From SW132 sp038150125 (GTDB taxonomy: Bacteria > Bacteroidota > Rhodothermia > Balneolales > Balneolaceae): DNA of 64,000 nt. The position numbers were made by a program, and so were the translations under genes. The notes under the pieces are model-generated. The model was not told the origin of the DNA and did not search any database. It saw only the letters and a list, made by a program, of their open reading frames with translations. Positions 47,464-55,628 of the stretch are shown piece by piece. The DNA is taken from the NCBI RefSeq assembly GCF_038150125.1, contig NZ_JBBVMF010000023.1, positions 11,463 to 75,462 on the forward strand, written 5' to 3'. The first letter of the stretch is position 1; the number at the start of each line of letters is the position of its first letter.

Positions 47464-48489
47464 ATGAAAACACTTAAGATTGCTGATAAAAAGATCGGCG
47501 GAGATCACAGATGCTTTATTATTGCCGAGGCCTGCGATAATCACCTGGGTGACATGGATACCGCGAAAGAGATGGCACGGCAGTCGAAGCTTGCCGGGGC
47601 CGACGCCGTAAAATATCAGCATCATCTGCCGGATGAAGAGATGCTGAGAGACGGCGTGCCAATGAGTGACAATTTCAACATGCCGCTCTATGAGTTTCTG
47701 CAGCTTTACGCGCTTTCCCTTGAACAGCATCGTGAACTTAAGGAGTACTGTGATGAGATTGGAATTCTTTATATGTGCACTCCTTTCAGCAAAAGAGCTG
47801 CACTGGAGATCAATGATCTTGTTCCGGCTTTCAAGATCGGTTCTGGCGAACTGACCGATATACCAACACTGAAAGTAATCGCCAAACTTGGAAAACCGAT
47901 GATTCTTTCCACGGGAATGAGCCTGATGAAGGAAATAGATGAAACAGTAGAAGCCCTTAGTCTTATTACGGATCAATTTGCACTAATGAACTGTACCTCT
48001 GAATATCCGCCAAAGTACGAAGACCTGAACCTCGGAGTTATTCGGGAACTGAAGGATCGTTATGGAGTACCTGTCGGCCACTCCGATCACTCTCCGGATA
48101 TATACTCCTGCTTCGGGGCCGTATCTCTTGGCGCAAAGCTGATTGAAAAACATCTGATTCTCGACAAAAAACAACCCGGGCCCGACCAAAGTGTTTCTAT
48201 AGAACCCCATGAGTTATACCAGCTTGTAGACGGTATCCGCAAAATCGAAGCGGCAATGGGCAGTGAGAAAAGAATTAATGAACTGGAAAAACCCATCCGT
48301 ACCTGGGCCCGGCGCAGTATCGTAACGCTGAAGGATATTCCTGGGGGCACAACTTTAACGGAAGATCTTATCTGGACAAAACGGCCGGGAACCGGCGTGG
48401 AAGCGAAACACCTCGACAAGTTTATCGGGAAAAAAACGAAGCACGACCTCGAAAAAGATTACCTCATTCAGTGGGATGATATCGGATAA
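47464..48489 (+). CDS. neuB: N-acetylneuraminate/nonulosonate synthase
   Basis: A 341-residue TIM-barrel enzyme with a C-terminal SAF (antifreeze-like) domain. The barrel has FIIAEACDNHLGDMDTAKEM (about 19-38), GADAVKYQHHLPDEEM, GILYMCTPFSKRAALEINDL, FKIGSGELTDIPTLKVIAKL and the phosphate-binding LMNCTSEYPPKYEDL with VPVGHSDHSPD. The SAF part (about 280-341) includes RRSIVTLKDIPGGTTLTEDL. It condenses a ManNAc-type sugar with phosphoenolpyruvate to the nonulosonic acid. The acid could be Neu5Ac, legionaminic or a related sugar; the residues around the substrate site (A-C-D-N-H rather than I-G-x-N-H) make me leave this open. It is the third gene of the operon. Confidence 0.93.
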   Translation: MKTLKIADKKIGGDHRCFIIAEACDNHLGDMDTAKEMARQSKLAGADAVKYQHHLPDEEMLRDGVPMSDNFNMPLYEFLQLYALSLEQHRELKEYCDEIGILYMCTPFSKRAALEINDLVPAFKIGSGELTDIPTLKVIAKLGKPMILSTGMSLMKEIDETVEALSLITDQFALMNCTSEYPPKYEDLNLGVIRELKDRYGVPVGHSDHSPDIYSCFGAVSLGAKLIEKHLILDKKQPGPDQSVSIEPHELYQLVDGIRKIEAAMGSEKRINELEKPIRTWARRSIVTLKDIPGGTTLTEDLIWTKRPGTGVEAKHLDKFIGKKTKHDLEKDYLIQWDDIG

Positions 48490-48585
48490 AGGCTACATAT
48501 GAATCAACCATCAGGGAGCGATGTCTTAAACATCGCCATTTTGAAATCAACTGATTTTTAATCATAATTTTACAATTTTCAATTA

Positions 48586-49875
48586 ATGAAAAAATTACTT
48601 GCCGGTTTCACGATTCTCTTTCTCCTTATTACAACTCTCATACTAGGATGGGACAAATACCAGGAAAGACAGCACAGAATCAGTCAGCAAGCTAGTGAGA
48701 ATGACAGAGCCCCGAAGTATTCAGTTCCTGTAGAAAAGCAATGGAGAGGTGAATTTGCTCTAGATAACGGTGTCACATTATCAAACAACTTCGATGGTGC
48801 CCGGTTGAACGGAGCAATTTCAACACATGATTCTCTCATTACGGTGCTGATTACGCCCGAAAATACCCCTGTTAAATCCAATCCATGGTACGCATTTAAA
48901 ATATGGTCTGAAGAGCAGAAAGATATCTATATAAAATTTACCTATCCTGAAGGAATAACTCATCGATACTACCCTAAAATCAGTTCCGATGGAACTAACT
49001 GGAAAGACCTCCAAATCGACAATTTTATAAATTATTCCAGAGAGGGTTCCAATTTAGAAACGGGTGATATGCCAAGAGAAGCACTGATACGGTTAAGTAC
49101 AGGGCCCGACACTCTCTGGGTTGCCGCCAACAAAGTTGTTTCAACCAATGACGTTGAAGGGTGGCTGGACTCACTATCGGGCAAACCGTTTATTAATATT
49201 GACGTGATTGGAGAAAGTCATCAAAAAAAGCCCATTTATACTGTCGAAATTGAAAATGAGCAGGCCGACAAAAATATCATAATACTTACCCGTCAGTATC
49301 CGTCTATGTCTGTAGGATATCTTGCGATGCAGTCTTTTATCGAGCAGATAACAGCAGATAACGAAACCGCAGAGGATTTCAGATCGGAGTATAATGTTTA
49401 CTTATTCCCTCACATCAATCCCGACGGAGCCGACCATGGGCACTGGAGCCATAATATGGGGGGCGTAAATTTAACTGAAGACTGGGGCAACTCGATGCAG
49501 CCCGAAATCAAAGCAATTAAAGCATATATCGATTCCATGGCGACTTTATCAGGTAATGATTTCTACCTGAATATCGATTTCCGCTCCAACCGCGAAAGTA
49601 TTCTTTATGTTTACAATGCTGATACAGGAAGTAGCATGAAAGGGGAAACAATGACTATAGCCGAATCAGTGACCGGTTACCTGCCCGATTATTCTCCTGC
49701 CATTAAGACCAGAAGTACCGATGATTACATTCTTATTGCAGAGGACTATTTCTATAAAAATTACGGGATGGAATCTCTGGTCGTTATCATTGACGAAGAT
49801 TCATCATATGATCTGGTTGAAGAAAAAGGCAAGGCGCTCGCGGCTTCTGTTATGGAGCACTTAATGACTTTGTAA
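48586..49875 (+). CDS. M14 metallopeptidase-like protein lacking zinc ligands (pseudo-peptidase)
   Basis: A 429-residue protein with an N-terminal signal anchor (about 4-21: LLAGFTILFLLITTLILG). An M14_N-like beta domain follows (about 50-195), then an M14 carboxypeptidase fold recognisable from NPDGADHGHWSHNMGGVNLT and QPEIKAIKAYIDSM. The zinc motif R-Q-H-P-x-E of relatives is here RQYPSM (236-241), so both the His and Glu ligands are gone (Tyr238, Met241). The third ligand, usually in D-F-H-S, is DFRS with Arg333. The substrate-binding N-R pair is changed to Thr-Glu (TEDW), and the catalytic Glu region reads VVIIDED. The frame is intact. It is 96 bp downstream of neuB, so may be co-transcribed. 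It should not be a peptidase; glycan binding is a guess. Confidence 0.8.
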   Translation: MKKLLAGFTILFLLITTLILGWDKYQERQHRISQQASENDRAPKYSVPVEKQWRGEFALDNGVTLSNNFDGARLNGAISTHDSLITVLITPENTPVKSNPWYAFKIWSEEQKDIYIKFTYPEGITHRYYPKISSDGTNWKDLQIDNFINYSREGSNLETGDMPREALIRLSTGPDTLWVAANKVVSTNDVEGWLDSLSGKPFINIDVIGESHQKKPIYTVEIENEQADKNIIILTRQYPSMSVGYLAMQSFIEQITADNETAEDFRSEYNVYLFPHINPDGADHGHWSHNMGGVNLTEDWGNSMQPEIKAIKAYIDSMATLSGNDFYLNIDFRSNRESILYVYNADTGSSMKGETMTIAESVTGYLPDYSPAIKTRSTDDYILIAEDYFYKNYGMESLVVIIDEDSSYDLVEEKGKALAASVMEHLMTL

Positions 49876-50130
49876 GCCTGGTTGTTTCGGTTAACAAAGA
49901 CTACTTCGTATATTTAAATGAAGGAACGGGATCGATTAAGATTTCTCCTGACTTTCGCAATCTTCATGCGGCACCATTTTGGTCATTGATTATGAACGAC
50001 GTACGGTTATAAAACGTGGTATTTGAGTGTCCCGCATCTACAAAATAGATTTTTGGGGCATGATTTTACACAAATAATCAATAAAAGTAAACGCCTTGGT
50101 GGCAGCTGAGGCTGTTGGTCAGAAAAACGC

Positions 50131-50490
50131 CTAAAATTTCAGTGAAACCGTGAAAACAGCTCCCTGAGCTACACCCAGAGTATTCCACTTCATATCGCTC
50201 CACAGTGGTTCCCCTTTTTTTAAGAGTCTGTCATATATCAATTCTTTTGATGCACCCATAGCAAGGCTAATAACTGCAGATTTCCATACAGAATCAGTTA
50301 TCATATAGCTTCCCATATAAGTGATAGTGCTGAGCATATAGTGGTTTTTATGGTAGCCTTCAATGTCTTTACTATATATGACGGCAACCACAGGAGAAAG
50401 AGTGGCCAATTGCAATGTCTCCTTATATTGGGCTTTCGCCGTATTTATCTCTAGACCAAATATAATAATTAATAGCGTGACGTATTTCAT
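50131..50490 (-). CDS. small secreted protein, YfiM/DUF2279-like
   Basis: A 119-residue protein with a signal peptide (KYVTLLIIIFGLEINTAKA, cleavage likely before or at Gln21). The remainder has several small hydrophobic stretches and the pattern GASKELIYDRLLKKGEPLWS, then DMKWNTLGVAQGAVFT. A K-E-x-x-D motif followed by S-x-x-D-x-x-x-N-x-x-G is typical of YfiM/DUF2279-like envelope proteins; that assignment is tentative. It is likely periplasmic or outer-membrane associated. It stands alone on the minus strand between the pseudo-peptidase and the epimerase gene, with no evidence of a link to glycan assembly beyond position. Confidence 0.6.
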   Translation of the reverse strand: MKYVTLLIIIFGLEINTAKAQYKETLQLATLSPVVAVIYSKDIEGYHKNHYMLSTITYMGSYMITDSVWKSAVISLAMGASKELIYDRLLKKGEPLWSDMKWNTLGVAQGAVFTVSLKF

Positions 50491-50736
50491 GGTATCATAT
50501 GTGTAAAGTGGAACCTATTTAAAATGCCTGTCTTTTTTTACTACCCGATGCCTCCCTGGTCCTAGGCGCCACATAGCGGTCTATCGGTCAGTCATTGCAT
50601 GTCTATAAAAACTGAATATGACTTTCTATTCATTAATCGATTCCAACCATAATATTGTGTAATTGGAGACAGTCATGCTATGGTTCAATCAAAGCATAAA
50701 TCAAAGAACAGCATCAATTGAATAGACATGCCATGT

Positions 50737-51699
50737 TTAAGCCTCCACCCCATACTCTTCAACATAATATCGATACGCTTTCTCCAACCCCTCCTTAAAA
50801 AGAACTTCAGGCTGATATCCCAGCAGACGCTGAGCCTTGCTGATATCAGCAAGGGAGTGCTTTACGTCGCCCGGACGTGGGGGGCCGTAGTTTACGTCAA
50901 TTGATTTACCGCTGACATCCTCGAGAATCTCAACCATCTCGTTGAGATTGGTTCGCTCGTTACACGCAATGTTATAAATCTCATTCAGAGCTTCACTGCT
51001 TTCAGTGAACAGTGCTTTGTCGTTAGCCTGAACAGCATTTGTGACATATGTAAAGTCACGGCTGTTTTTGCCGTCGCCATTAATAGTTGGTGCTGTTCCG
51101 TCAATGTATGCCTTGCAAAAAATGGGAATCACAGCAGCGTATGGGTTATCCGGATTCTGGCGTGTTCCAAAAATATTGAAGTAGCGAAGGCCCACGAAAT
51201 TCAGACCATAGGTGTTAGCAAACACATCCGCGTACTGCTCAATAGAAAGTTTGCTCACTGCATACGGGCTCAACGGCTTTCCGATCCGGTCTTCCACTTT
51301 TGGAAGCTCCTTGCTGTCGCCATACGTACTGGAGCTACAGGCCAGGACAATTCTTTCTATTCCCTTTTCCACGGCCGCATGCATCATGTTCACCGTGCCC
51401 AGAATATTCACTTCAGTCGTCCGCATCGGGTTTTCAATTGACCGGGGAACCGACCCCAGCGCTGCCTGATGCGTGATTTTATCGATACCCTCGCAGGCAT
51501 CCAGACAGGTCTGGTAGTTACAAATATCCCCCTTTATGAATTCAAATTTGGAGTGGTCTTCGAACTCCCGGATGTTATCGTAATAGCCGTTGCTCAGATC
51601 GTCCAGAACACGGACAAGCTCAACTTTATCATCAGATAAAAAATGCTCGACAAGGTTACTGCCAATGAACCCCGCTCCGCCTGTAATTAACAGTTTCAT
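50737..51699 (-). CDS. UDP-N-acetylglucosamine 4-epimerase-like (WbpP/TviC type) SDR enzyme
   Basis: A 320-residue extended short-chain dehydrogenase. The NAD-binding loop is LLITGGAGFIGSNLVEHFLS (about 3-22), the catalytic set is CSSSTYGDS and SPYAVSK (Ser/Tyr/Lys), and YFNIFGTRQNPDNPYAAVIP is the region typical of the GlcNAc/GalNAc epimerase WbpP and its relatives. It would interconvert UDP-GlcNAc and UDP-GalNAc or the corresponding uronic acids. It is preceded by a 440-bp gap containing a 12-copy 8-bp tandem repeat, beginning about 200 bp upstream of the ATG at 51699. Gmd and Fcl are encoded further upstream on the same strand. Confidence 0.88.
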   Translation of the reverse strand: MKLLITGGAGFIGSNLVEHFLSDDKVELVRVLDDLSNGYYDNIREFEDHSKFEFIKGDICNYQTCLDACEGIDKITHQAALGSVPRSIENPMRTTEVNILGTVNMMHAAVEKGIERIVLACSSSTYGDSKELPKVEDRIGKPLSPYAVSKLSIEQYADVFANTYGLNFVGLRYFNIFGTRQNPDNPYAAVIPIFCKAYIDGTAPTINGDGKNSRDFTYVTNAVQANDKALFTESSEALNEIYNIACNERTNLNEMVEILEDVSGKSIDVNYGPPRPGDVKHSLADISKAQRLLGYQPEVLFKEGLEKAYRYYVEEYGVEA

Positions 51700-51902
51700 G
51701 CGAATCTTCTATTTATGCCTGTATAATTTCCACTTCTACTCGCCCTGTGGAATTGAGCTCCATTCCACGGGGTGAACCCCGCACCACCCGTAATTAATAA
51801 TTTCATTAATTATAAGTGTAAATATTCGTTTAATCTGAAATTAGGACCTTCAAGAGTGCGATCCGTCAGCTGACGGAGAGCTCCTTGCAGCGTCCGGTTT
51901 TT
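51700..51902. other. upstream region of the 4-epimerase gene
   Basis: This holds the likely promoter of the epimerase gene and a short hairpin CCGTCAGCTGACGG (about 51865-51878). No coding region. No boxes are identified with confidence. Confidence 0.45.
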
Positions 51903-52000
51903 CGTTGAATCGTTGAATCGTTGAATCGTTGAATCGTTGAATCGTTGAATCGTTGAATCGTTGAATCGTTGAATCGTTGAATCGTTGAATCGTTGAATCG
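51903..52000. repeat. 8-bp tandem repeat (CGTTGAAT) x about 12
   Basis: Twelve and a quarter perfect copies of CGTTGAAT run without interruption. It lies between the gmd stop and the 4-epimerase start, 204 bp upstream of the epimerase ATG. Perfect arrays of this length are prone to slippage, so copy number may vary between cells. Confidence 0.97.
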
Positions 52001-52140
52001 TAAGATTTTTAAACTGACTCTAAATTCCTAATCCTACCTCTGGATTTCTCGACAGTTTACCAATTCGACAGTTCCACAATTCAACAGTTTAACATCACGC
52101 AAAGCGTGATCCTCAACAATTAAACACTACGCGAAGCGCA
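52001..52140. other. low-complexity tail after gmd
   Basis: This stretch has ACAGTTxxxCAATTxxACAGTTT words (CGACAGTTTACCAATTCGAC, CAGTTCCACAATTCAACAG) resembling diverged relatives of the 8-bp repeat, and a hairpin ATCACGC-AAA-GCGTGAT (52094-52110) without T-tract. A similar word set occurs at 54905-54955 upstream of fcl. Confidence 0.6.
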
Positions 52141-53217
52141 TTACCTCACTTTCCCTTCGCCATTAATACTATCCAGCAGTGATTTATGATCCGCCTTTAC
52201 CATATCCTCGACAAGGGCCTCAATATCATACTCAAATTTCCAGCCAAGCTTTTCCTGAGCCTTCGTGGGGTCTCCAAGAAGCAGGTCTACCTCTGTAGGC
52301 CGGAAATACTGCGGGTCTACTTCTATGACCGGCTTGCCTGTCTCTTTATTAATTCCTTTTTCATTCACGCCTTTCCCCTGCCACTCCAGTTCGATTCCGG
52401 CATGTTTGAACGCCATCTCACAAAATTTGCGCACTGACGTTGTTTCACCTGTTGCCAGGACGAAATCATCAGGCTCTTCCTGTTGCATCATCAGCCACAT
52501 ACCATAGACGTAATCTTTGGCATGGCCCCAGTCACGCTCGGCATTGAGATTGCCGAGGAATGTCTTTTCCTGGATCCCTTCAGCTATTCTAACAGCTGCA
52601 CGGGTTATTTTCCGGGTTACGAACGTTTCACCACGGCGCGGCGATTCATGATTAAAAAGAATACCGTTTGTTGCATAGATATTATATGCCTCCCGATAAT
52701 TCACTGTAATCCAATAGGCGTATAATTTCGCTACGCCGTAAGGTGACCGGGGATAAAATGGCGTGGTTTCGCTCTGCGGCGTCTCCTGGATTTTGCCGTA
52801 CAGCTCAGACGTCGACGCCTGGTAAAACTTGGTCTTTTTCTCCATTCCAAGAATTCGGACCGCTTCCAACAGACGCATGGCACCCAATGCATCCACATCT
52901 GCAGTGTATTCCGGAGAATCAAACGAGACCTGAACATGACTTTGAGCGGCAAGATTATAAATCTCATCCGGCTGGGTTTCCTGAATAATCCTGATAAGGT
53001 TTGTGGAGTCTGTTAAATCACCATAATGAAGGTGAAAAGGAAGTCCCTTGAAATGGGGATCCGTATAAAGATGGTCAATCCGCTCTGTGTTAAACTGGCT
53101 CGATCGTCGCTTTATACCGTGTACTTCATATCCTTTCTCAAGTAACAGTTCAGCCAGGTATGAACCATCCTGACCCGTGATTCCCGTGATAAGCGCCGTT
53201 TTTTTCTTTGTGCTCAA
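52141..53217 (-). CDS. gmd: GDP-mannose 4,6-dehydratase
   Basis: A 358-residue extended SDR enzyme, unmistakable from TALITGITGQDGSYLAELLL (about 6-25), IKRRSSQFNTERIDHLY, FYQASTSELYGKIQETPQSE (catalytic Thr/Ser and Glu), SPYGVAKLYAYWITVNYREA (Tyr and Lys) and GNLNAERDWGHAKDYVYGMW. It converts GDP-D-mannose to GDP-4-keto-6-deoxymannose, the precursor of GDP-L-fucose made by Fcl, encoded 490 bp upstream on the same strand. The reading starts at a TTG (53217); no ATG precedes the conserved core, so a TTG start is likely. Length and motifs are normal. Confidence 0.96.
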   Translation of the reverse strand: MSTKKKTALITGITGQDGSYLAELLLEKGYEVHGIKRRSSQFNTERIDHLYTDPHFKGLPFHLHYGDLTDSTNLIRIIQETQPDEIYNLAAQSHVQVSFDSPEYTADVDALGAMRLLEAVRILGMEKKTKFYQASTSELYGKIQETPQSETTPFYPRSPYGVAKLYAYWITVNYREAYNIYATNGILFNHESPRRGETFVTRKITRAAVRIAEGIQEKTFLGNLNAERDWGHAKDYVYGMWLMMQQEEPDDFVLATGETTSVRKFCEMAFKHAGIELEWQGKGVNEKGINKETGKPVIEVDPQYFRPTEVDLLLGDPTKAQEKLGWKFEYDIEALVEDMVKADHKSLLDSINGEGKVR

Positions 53218-53710
53218 TGTGTTCGTCTTTTTTTTAATATGTTGGATGCTTGATTTTTATCGGCTCAAAGGTCCGAAAAACTAAATAGAAATGACAATGA
53301 TAACATAATTACCGGACATCTTTTTTTGTTTCTTCAGCCACTCTTAAACCAATCTAAATCCTCTTTCAGAGGCAGTGTTACTGGCCCACCTCAGCTGAGT
53401 ATATGACAGAAGTACCAATCAAATTGATGGATCAGTTAAGTTAGCCACTAAGGCGCGAAGACCCGAAGTATCACGAAGAGTACTTGATTGATATTATCAA
53501 ACTTCGTTTACCTTTGCGTCTTAGTGTCCTCGTGGCAAAAAATGACTGGCTGATATCTGTGATTATCGGTTTCTTAAAACTCAGTAAAAGGATACCTATC
53601 ATATAGTAAAAAAAACCGATGAACACCCCTATGTATCTTCCCGTAATATGGGAGAGTTAATATGATACATTATCAGGATTCTTATTCCAGGTTCAAATAT
53701 TACTTATGCC
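53218..53710. other. intergenic region between gmd and fcl
   Basis: No gene. It contains the imperfect palindromic element listed separately. The rest is AT-rich. Confidence 0.55.
53444..53536. repeat. imperfect long palindrome (GCCACTAAGGCGCGAAGAC type)
   Basis: The left arm GCCACTAAGGCGCGAAGACC...CACGAAG and the right arm CTTCGTTTACCTTTGCGTCT...CTCGTGGC are reverse complements apart from several mismatches, giving two arms of about 35 bp. It resembles CCACTAAGGC/CGTGGC-type dispersed palindromes that I have seen in many environmental bacterial genomes. It may be a miniature mobile element. Confidence 0.65.
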
Positions 53711-54661
53711 CTAAATTTTCACCTCTTTGATATCGTCAATATTCTCAAGGAACCATTCATACGTCATCCGGATCCCCTCTTCGAGCTCAATACTGTATTC
53801 CCACCCTTCTTCTTTCATTCGGTTCACATCCATCAGTTTTCTTGGTGTTCCGTCTGGTTTGCCTGTATCCCATTCGACATCTCCATCGTGCCCAACAATA
53901 TTCTGTATAAGCTCTGCCAGATGTTTGATCGTAATATCCTTTCCCGTGCCCACATTGTACAGGTCGTACTCCATCCTGTTTGTCAGGCTAAAATAGACTG
54001 CATCGGCTACATCATCTACATGAAGAAATTCTCTCATCGGTGAGCCGGACCCCCACAATGTCACCGGTTTATGGCCGGCTTCTTTGGCATCATGAAATTT
54101 ACGAATCATCGCCGGAAGAACATGAGATGTTTCCAGGTCAAAATTATCATTTGGGCCGTAAAGATTGGTTGGCATCAGTGACACATAATCCCGGTCATAT
54201 TGTTCACGCAATGCTTCTACCATTTTTACGCCCGCAATCTTTGCAATTGCATACCACTGGTTTGTGGGTTCAAGTGAGCCGGTCAGGAGTGACTCCTCTT
54301 GCATGGGCTGATTAGCGTGTTTTGGATAGATACAGGAACTGCCCAAAAAGATCAGGCGCTTCACGTCATGTTGATGAGCAGCTGCGATCAGGTTGTTCTG
54401 TATCTCCAGATTCTCATACAAAAACTGCCAGGGATAATCCCGGTTCGCCATTATGCCGCCAACACGGGCAGCTGCATCCACAACAAAGTCGGGTTTTTCA
54501 TCCTCAAAAAACTGTTTTACAGCCGGCTGATCTTTAAGATCGAGCTCTGAACTCTTCCGATACACTAAATTTTGATATCCCTCGCGTTCCAGCTTTCGAA
54601 CCACCGCTGAACCAACCATTCCACGATGACCGGCGATATAAATTTTTGACTTTTTATCCAT
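53711..54661 (-). CDS. fcl: GDP-L-fucose synthase
   Basis: A 316-residue SDR enzyme with the NADP loop YIAGHRGMVGSAVVRKL (about 8-24), DAAARVGGIMANRDYPWQFL, the catalytic LGSSCIYPKHANQPMQEESL and NQWYAIAKIAGVKMVEALRE (Tyr/Lys), VSLMPTNLYGPNDNF and SPMREFLHVDDVADAVY. It epimerises and reduces GDP-4-keto-6-deoxymannose from Gmd to GDP-L-fucose. The start is the ATG at 54661. It is the same strand as gmd, the 4-epimerase, the SLBB protein and Wzc, so transcripts probably run from the Wzc end towards the epimerase, though the gaps are large. Confidence 0.96.
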   Translation of the reverse strand: MDKKSKIYIAGHRGMVGSAVVRKLEREGYQNLVYRKSSELDLKDQPAVKQFFEDEKPDFVVDAAARVGGIMANRDYPWQFLYENLEIQNNLIAAAHQHDVKRLIFLGSSCIYPKHANQPMQEESLLTGSLEPTNQWYAIAKIAGVKMVEALREQYDRDYVSLMPTNLYGPNDNFDLETSHVLPAMIRKFHDAKEAGHKPVTLWGSGSPMREFLHVDDVADAVYFSLTNRMEYDLYNVGTGKDITIKHLAELIQNIVGHDGDVEWDTGKPDGTPRKLMDVNRMKEEGWEYSIELEEGIRMTYEWFLENIDDIKEVKI

Positions 54662-54997
54662 AGTCGACTTAAGTATTACCTTGCATTATCTGTTCTATTG
54701 TCATTTTGTTGGGGGATAGAGCTGTCAAATATTATTCCTGCCCACTAAAAAAGATATAGAGATAAAAGAAATATGAAGATACAGACACGGAATTTAAGTG
54801 CAAAACGGCGTCCATAAGAGGAAATCAGGAAAGAATTGTAGAAAGAGTCAGCAACCGTATAGAAACATTAAACCAAAAATATCTCCAACATCATTTAAAT
54901 GCGTTGGCATTCTCAGTTCTCCACCAGTTCAACAATTCCACAGTTTACCAAACTCACGCCGTGTGATGTACAATCACAGAATCACCCATTCAGAAAT
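54662..54997. other. intergenic region with low-complexity words
   Basis: About 335 bp without a gene. Around 54905-54955 it contains CCACCAGTTCAACAATTCC and ACAGTTTACCAA, the same word set as 52040-52100. No site is recognised with certainty. Confidence 0.55.
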
Positions 54998-55516
54998 TTA
55001 ATCTCCCCGCAGTCGCTCTATAAGTAGTATTGATGTCGCCAGGGTGCCCAAAATAGGAGCAATCACCCTCACATAATCCGTAAACGTGGGAACCCTGCTG
55101 ATCTTTAAAGTAACGATATCGTTGTTCTGAAGATCAAACTCGAACAGTTCAATAGGTTCGGGGTCACGATTCCGGTATCGGAAAAAAGCAACTTCCACCA
55201 CACGTTCTGTATTATCGAATCGCGATACTTTTACCTCAATCATTTGTTCTTGGGCACCGACAGAGCCATCCCTCCGATCCCTCAGCTGAGTATATCCAAG
55301 GCTGAAGGAGATCAGGTCGGGTAAGTTTGTACCTTCCGGAACCAGATATCTTCCGCTGCTGCTTACGTCTCCCCAAACATTAACGGAATCGACGAGCTGT
55401 CCCATTTCTGCGATACGGATATAACGATCACCGGTACCTTCGGGAAACTGCGCCTGCGCCACTGATACCGTTAGAACTGCGAAAAGTAGTAGTGTTGTCG
55501 CAAATACTTTATACAT
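54998..55516 (-). CDS. short SLBB-domain polysaccharide-export protein
   Basis: A 172-residue envelope protein. A signal peptide is evident (FATTLLLFAVLTVSVAQAQ, about 4-22), followed by a single SLBB-like domain (about 35-140: SVNVWGDVSSSGRYLVPEGT, NLPDLISFSLGYT, QMIEVKVSRFDNTERVVEVA, FDLQNNDIVTLKI). The C-terminus has a membrane segment (VRVIAPILGTLATSILLIE). It lacks the N-terminal export domain of full Wza proteins and is far shorter, so it is probably an accessory partner of Wzc rather than a complete outer-membrane channel. It lies 112 bp downstream of wzc on the same strand. The start is the ATG at 55516. Confidence 0.75.
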   Translation of the reverse strand: MYKVFATTLLLFAVLTVSVAQAQFPEGTGDRYIRIAEMGQLVDSVNVWGDVSSSGRYLVPEGTNLPDLISFSLGYTQLRDRRDGSVGAQEQMIEVKVSRFDNTERVVEVAFFRYRNRDPEPIELFEFDLQNNDIVTLKISRVPTFTDYVRVIAPILGTLATSILLIERLRGD

Positions 55517-55628
55517 GTAAAGAATTATAGATTTTTGAAAAATAGGATAGACAACTTATTTAGCTGCATCAATTATCGACAAACCTACTTTAAAATTAAG
55601 TACTTCTCAATGAGACGATTTTTTCTTC

